Notes under the pieces: model-generated
Seen by the model: the letters and a program-made list of their open reading frames with translations, nothing else
Told to the model about the DNA's origin: nothing
Database searches by the model: none
Shown: piece by piece, positions 6,498-8,167 of the stretch
How positions within the stretch are numbered: position 1 is the first letter of the stretch
Layout: every line of letters starts with the position of its first letter
Assembly: GCA_947628075.1 (NCBI GenBank)
Contig: CANQYF010000041.1
Coordinates: 1 to 8,167, forward strand
From: an uncultured Bacilli bacterium
GTDB lineage: Bacteria; Bacillota_I; Bacilli_A; RF39; UBA660
Length of the DNA stretch: 8,167 bases
Reading direction: 5' to 3'
Translations under genes and position numbers: made by a program

Positions 6498-8167
6498 TAT
6501 TCCACCTCAATATCTTCTAGTGAATCAGGAAATTCTAAGTCGTCTAGAGGAATATCATCTTCCTCTTCTTCACTTGCTAGAACTTCTTCGGTAAATGGCT
6601 CTTCATTGGTATCACCACTAGGATCTGGAAGTTCTATTTCTTCAATTCTAAATGTATCTTCACTATCATCCTCTTCTTCAAGGTCTTTAAATTCTAATAC
6701 ATTATCATCATTATCTATAACTTGAACATCTAAACCTAAAGCTTGGAATTCTTTAACAAGTACTCTGAATGATTCTGGTACACCAGCTTGGTTAACAAGT
6801 TTACCTTTAACTAAAGCTTCATAAACTTTAACCCGACCAATTATATCATCAGCTTTAACTGTTAATATTTCTTGTAATACATGAGCAGCACCATAAGCAT
6901 ATAATGCCCAAACTTCCATTTCACCAAATCTTTGACCACCAAATTGAGCTTTACCACCTAAAGGTTGTTGGGTAACAAGTGAGTATGGTCCAGTTGCCCG
7001 AGCATGTAATTTATCATCAACCATGTGATGTAATTTAACCATATACATTACTCCAACTGAGATTCTTTGATCAAATGGTTCACCAGTTCGACCATTATAT
7101 AAAACTGTCTTACCATCTGGCTCCATTCCCGCTTCAGCCATTTCTTCTTGAATATCTTCCCAAGAAGCTGAATCAAATACTGGCGTAGCATAATGAACAC
7201 CTAATTTTTTACCAGCCATTCCTAAATGTAATTCTAGAATTTGACCGATGTTCATACGAGATGGAACACCTAATGGATTAAGCATTACATCAACTGGTCT
7301 TCCATCTGGTAAATATGGCATATCTTCTTCTGGTAAAACTAGAGAGATAACACCTTTGTTACCATGACGACCAGACATTTTATCACCGATTTGAATTTTT
7401 CTTTTTTGAATTATATAAACACGAATTACTTTTGAAACACCAGCTGGAAGTTCATCAGAGTTTTCTTTAGTATAAACTTTAACATCATGAACAACACCAC
7501 CAGCACCATGTTCAACACGTAAACTTGTATCTCTTACTTCACGAGTCTTTTCACCAAATATTGCATGTAATAATTTTTCTTCACTTGTAAGTTCTTGTAC
7601 ACCTTTTGGTGTTACTTTACCAACAAGAATATCGCCTTCTTTAACTTCAGTACCGATTTTAACAATACCATCAGCATCTAAGTTTTTACGAGCATCTTCA
7701 CCAACATTTGGAATATCTCTTGTAATTTCTTCTGGACCTAATTTTGTATCACGACAATCAATATCATAGTGATCAATATGTAAAGATGTATAAACATCAT
7801 CTTTAACTAATCTTTCATTTAATATTACAGCATCTTCATAGTTATAACCATTATAAGTCATGAACGCAACTGTCATATTTTTACCTAAAGCAAGTTCACC
7901 TTTTTCTGTAGAAGGTCCATCTGCTATAACTTGACCTTTATGAACTTTATCTCCCTTTTTAACAAGAGGATGATGATTAATTGAACTAGATGCATTACTT
8001 CTTTCAAAATTAGCTAAATGATAAGTATCTTCACCATCTTTTACTTTAACTACTATTTTTAAACCATCAGCATATTCAACTACACCTGGGGCTTTACAAA
8101 CAACAGTAGACCCAGAATCACGAGCTGCAATCCATTCAACACCTGTTCCTACAATTGGAGCTTCACT
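6497..8167 (-). CDS. rpoB: DNA-directed RNA polymerase subunit beta (C-terminal 556 residues; 5' end beyond window)
   Basis: The reading frame is open to the right edge, so the N-terminal roughly half (protrusion, lobe and rifampicin pocket) is outside the window; the internal ATG at 7876 is not the start. The fragment begins [12 protein letters not shown] and contains [11 protein letters not shown] then [21 protein letters not shown] (108-128), [18 protein letters not shown], the flap region around [39 protein letters not shown] (261-275), whose two lysines (K263, K271; E. coli K1065 and K1073) contact the nascent RNA or [24 protein letters not shown], and the clamp-anchoring [20 protein letters not shown] followed by [16 protein letters not shown]. 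After about residue 494 comes a roughly 62-residue tail in which about half the residues are Asp or Glu. Such tails vary among Bacilli; this one is long and strongly acidic. One conserved position, the Glu in WALEAYGA, is Tyr (Y423). Confidence 0.98.
   Translation of the reverse strand, partial: SEAPIVGTGVEWIAARDSGSTVVCKAPGVVEYADGLKIVVKVKDGEDTYHLANFERSNASSSINHHPLVKKGDKVHKGQVIADGPSTEKGELALGKNMTVAFMTYNGYNYEDAVILNERLVKDDVYTSLHIDHYDIDCRDTKLGPEEITRDIPNVGEDARKNLDADGIVKIGTEVKEGDILVGKVTPKGVQELTSEEKLLHAIFGEKTREVRDTSLRVEHGAGGVVHDVKVYTKENSDELPAGVSKVIRVYIIQKRKIQIGDKMSGRHGNKGVISLVLPEEDMPYLPDGRPVDVMLNPLGVPSRMNIGQILELHLGMAGKKLGVHYATPVFDSASWEDIQEEMAEAGMEPDGKTVLYNGRTGEPFDQRISVGVMYMVKLHHMVDDKLHARATGPYSLVTQQPLGGKAQFGGQRFGEMEVWALYAYGAAHVLQEILTVKADDIIGRVKVYEALVKGKLVNQAGVPESFRVLVKEFQALGLDVQVIDNDDNVLEFKDLEEEDDSEDTFRIEEIELPDPSGDTNEEPFTEEVLASEEEEDDIPLDDLEFPDSLEDIEVE
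6498..6508 (-). promoter_or_regulatory. rpoC ribosome binding site embedded in the rpoB 3' end
   Basis: The minus strand reads GAGGTGGAATAATG: GAGGTGG (6502-6508) is an excellent Shine-Dalgarno 4-5 nt before the rpoC ATG. The same bases encode the last residues of RpoB (Glu-Val-Glu), and the rpoB TAA shares its last base with the rpoC ATG. The arrangement favours translational coupling and near-equal synthesis of beta and beta'. No separate rpoC promoter is apparent. Confidence 0.85.

Noticed and set aside
7874..7876. ATG at 7876 as the start of rpoB
   Set aside because: The same frame stays open to the right edge and encodes conserved RpoB sequence ([38 protein letters not shown]), so this Met is internal.

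Overview
This is a low-GC window (roughly 30% G+C by eye) in which every gene lies on the minus strand, so transcription runs from the right edge to the left. Gene content, protein sequence and gene order point to a Bacilli-type Firmicute or a Mollicutes-related lineage such as the uncultured RF39/Erysipelotrichia-like groups. RpoB and RpoC are closest in character to Bacillus-type subunits and carry no large lineage-specific insertions. Tryptophan is encoded by TGG and TGA ends one gene, so the standard bacterial code applies and a Mycoplasma-type code does not.

Right part (about 2811-8167): the 3' two-thirds of the RNA polymerase operon. The window opens inside rpoB (beta subunit), whose last 556 residues are present. 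rpoB runs with a one-base TAATG overlap into a complete rpoC (beta' subunit, 1218 residues). The rpoC Shine-Dalgarno is written into the last codons of rpoB. A clear rho-independent terminator sits directly after rpoC and closes the operon.

Left part (1-2790): a second transcription unit begins in the 97-bp gap after rpoC. A plausible extended -10 promoter and a strong GGAGG ribosome binding site precede a small DUF1653 protein. This is followed by an overlapping HD-domain dNTP triphosphohydrolase gene (dgt-like). A 58-bp gap holds a long AT-rich hairpin, an extended -10 promoter (TGCTATAAT) and a good Shine-Dalgarno. A pair of M16-family genes then follows: a complete YmfF-type protein lacking the HxxEH zinc motif, and the first 21 codons of its presumed catalytic YmfH-type partner, overlapping by 8 nt and cut by the left edge.

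The window is dense housekeeping sequence with no gene-free stretch above 100 bp. I see no mobile element, CRISPR array, RNA gene or undescribed system. The points worth a second look are local. They are the hairpin straddling the dgt stop and the ymfF promoter, two serine substitutions in the RpoC bridge helix, a Glu-to-Tyr change in a conserved RpoB segment, the acidic tails on both polymerase subunits, and the split M16 pair.
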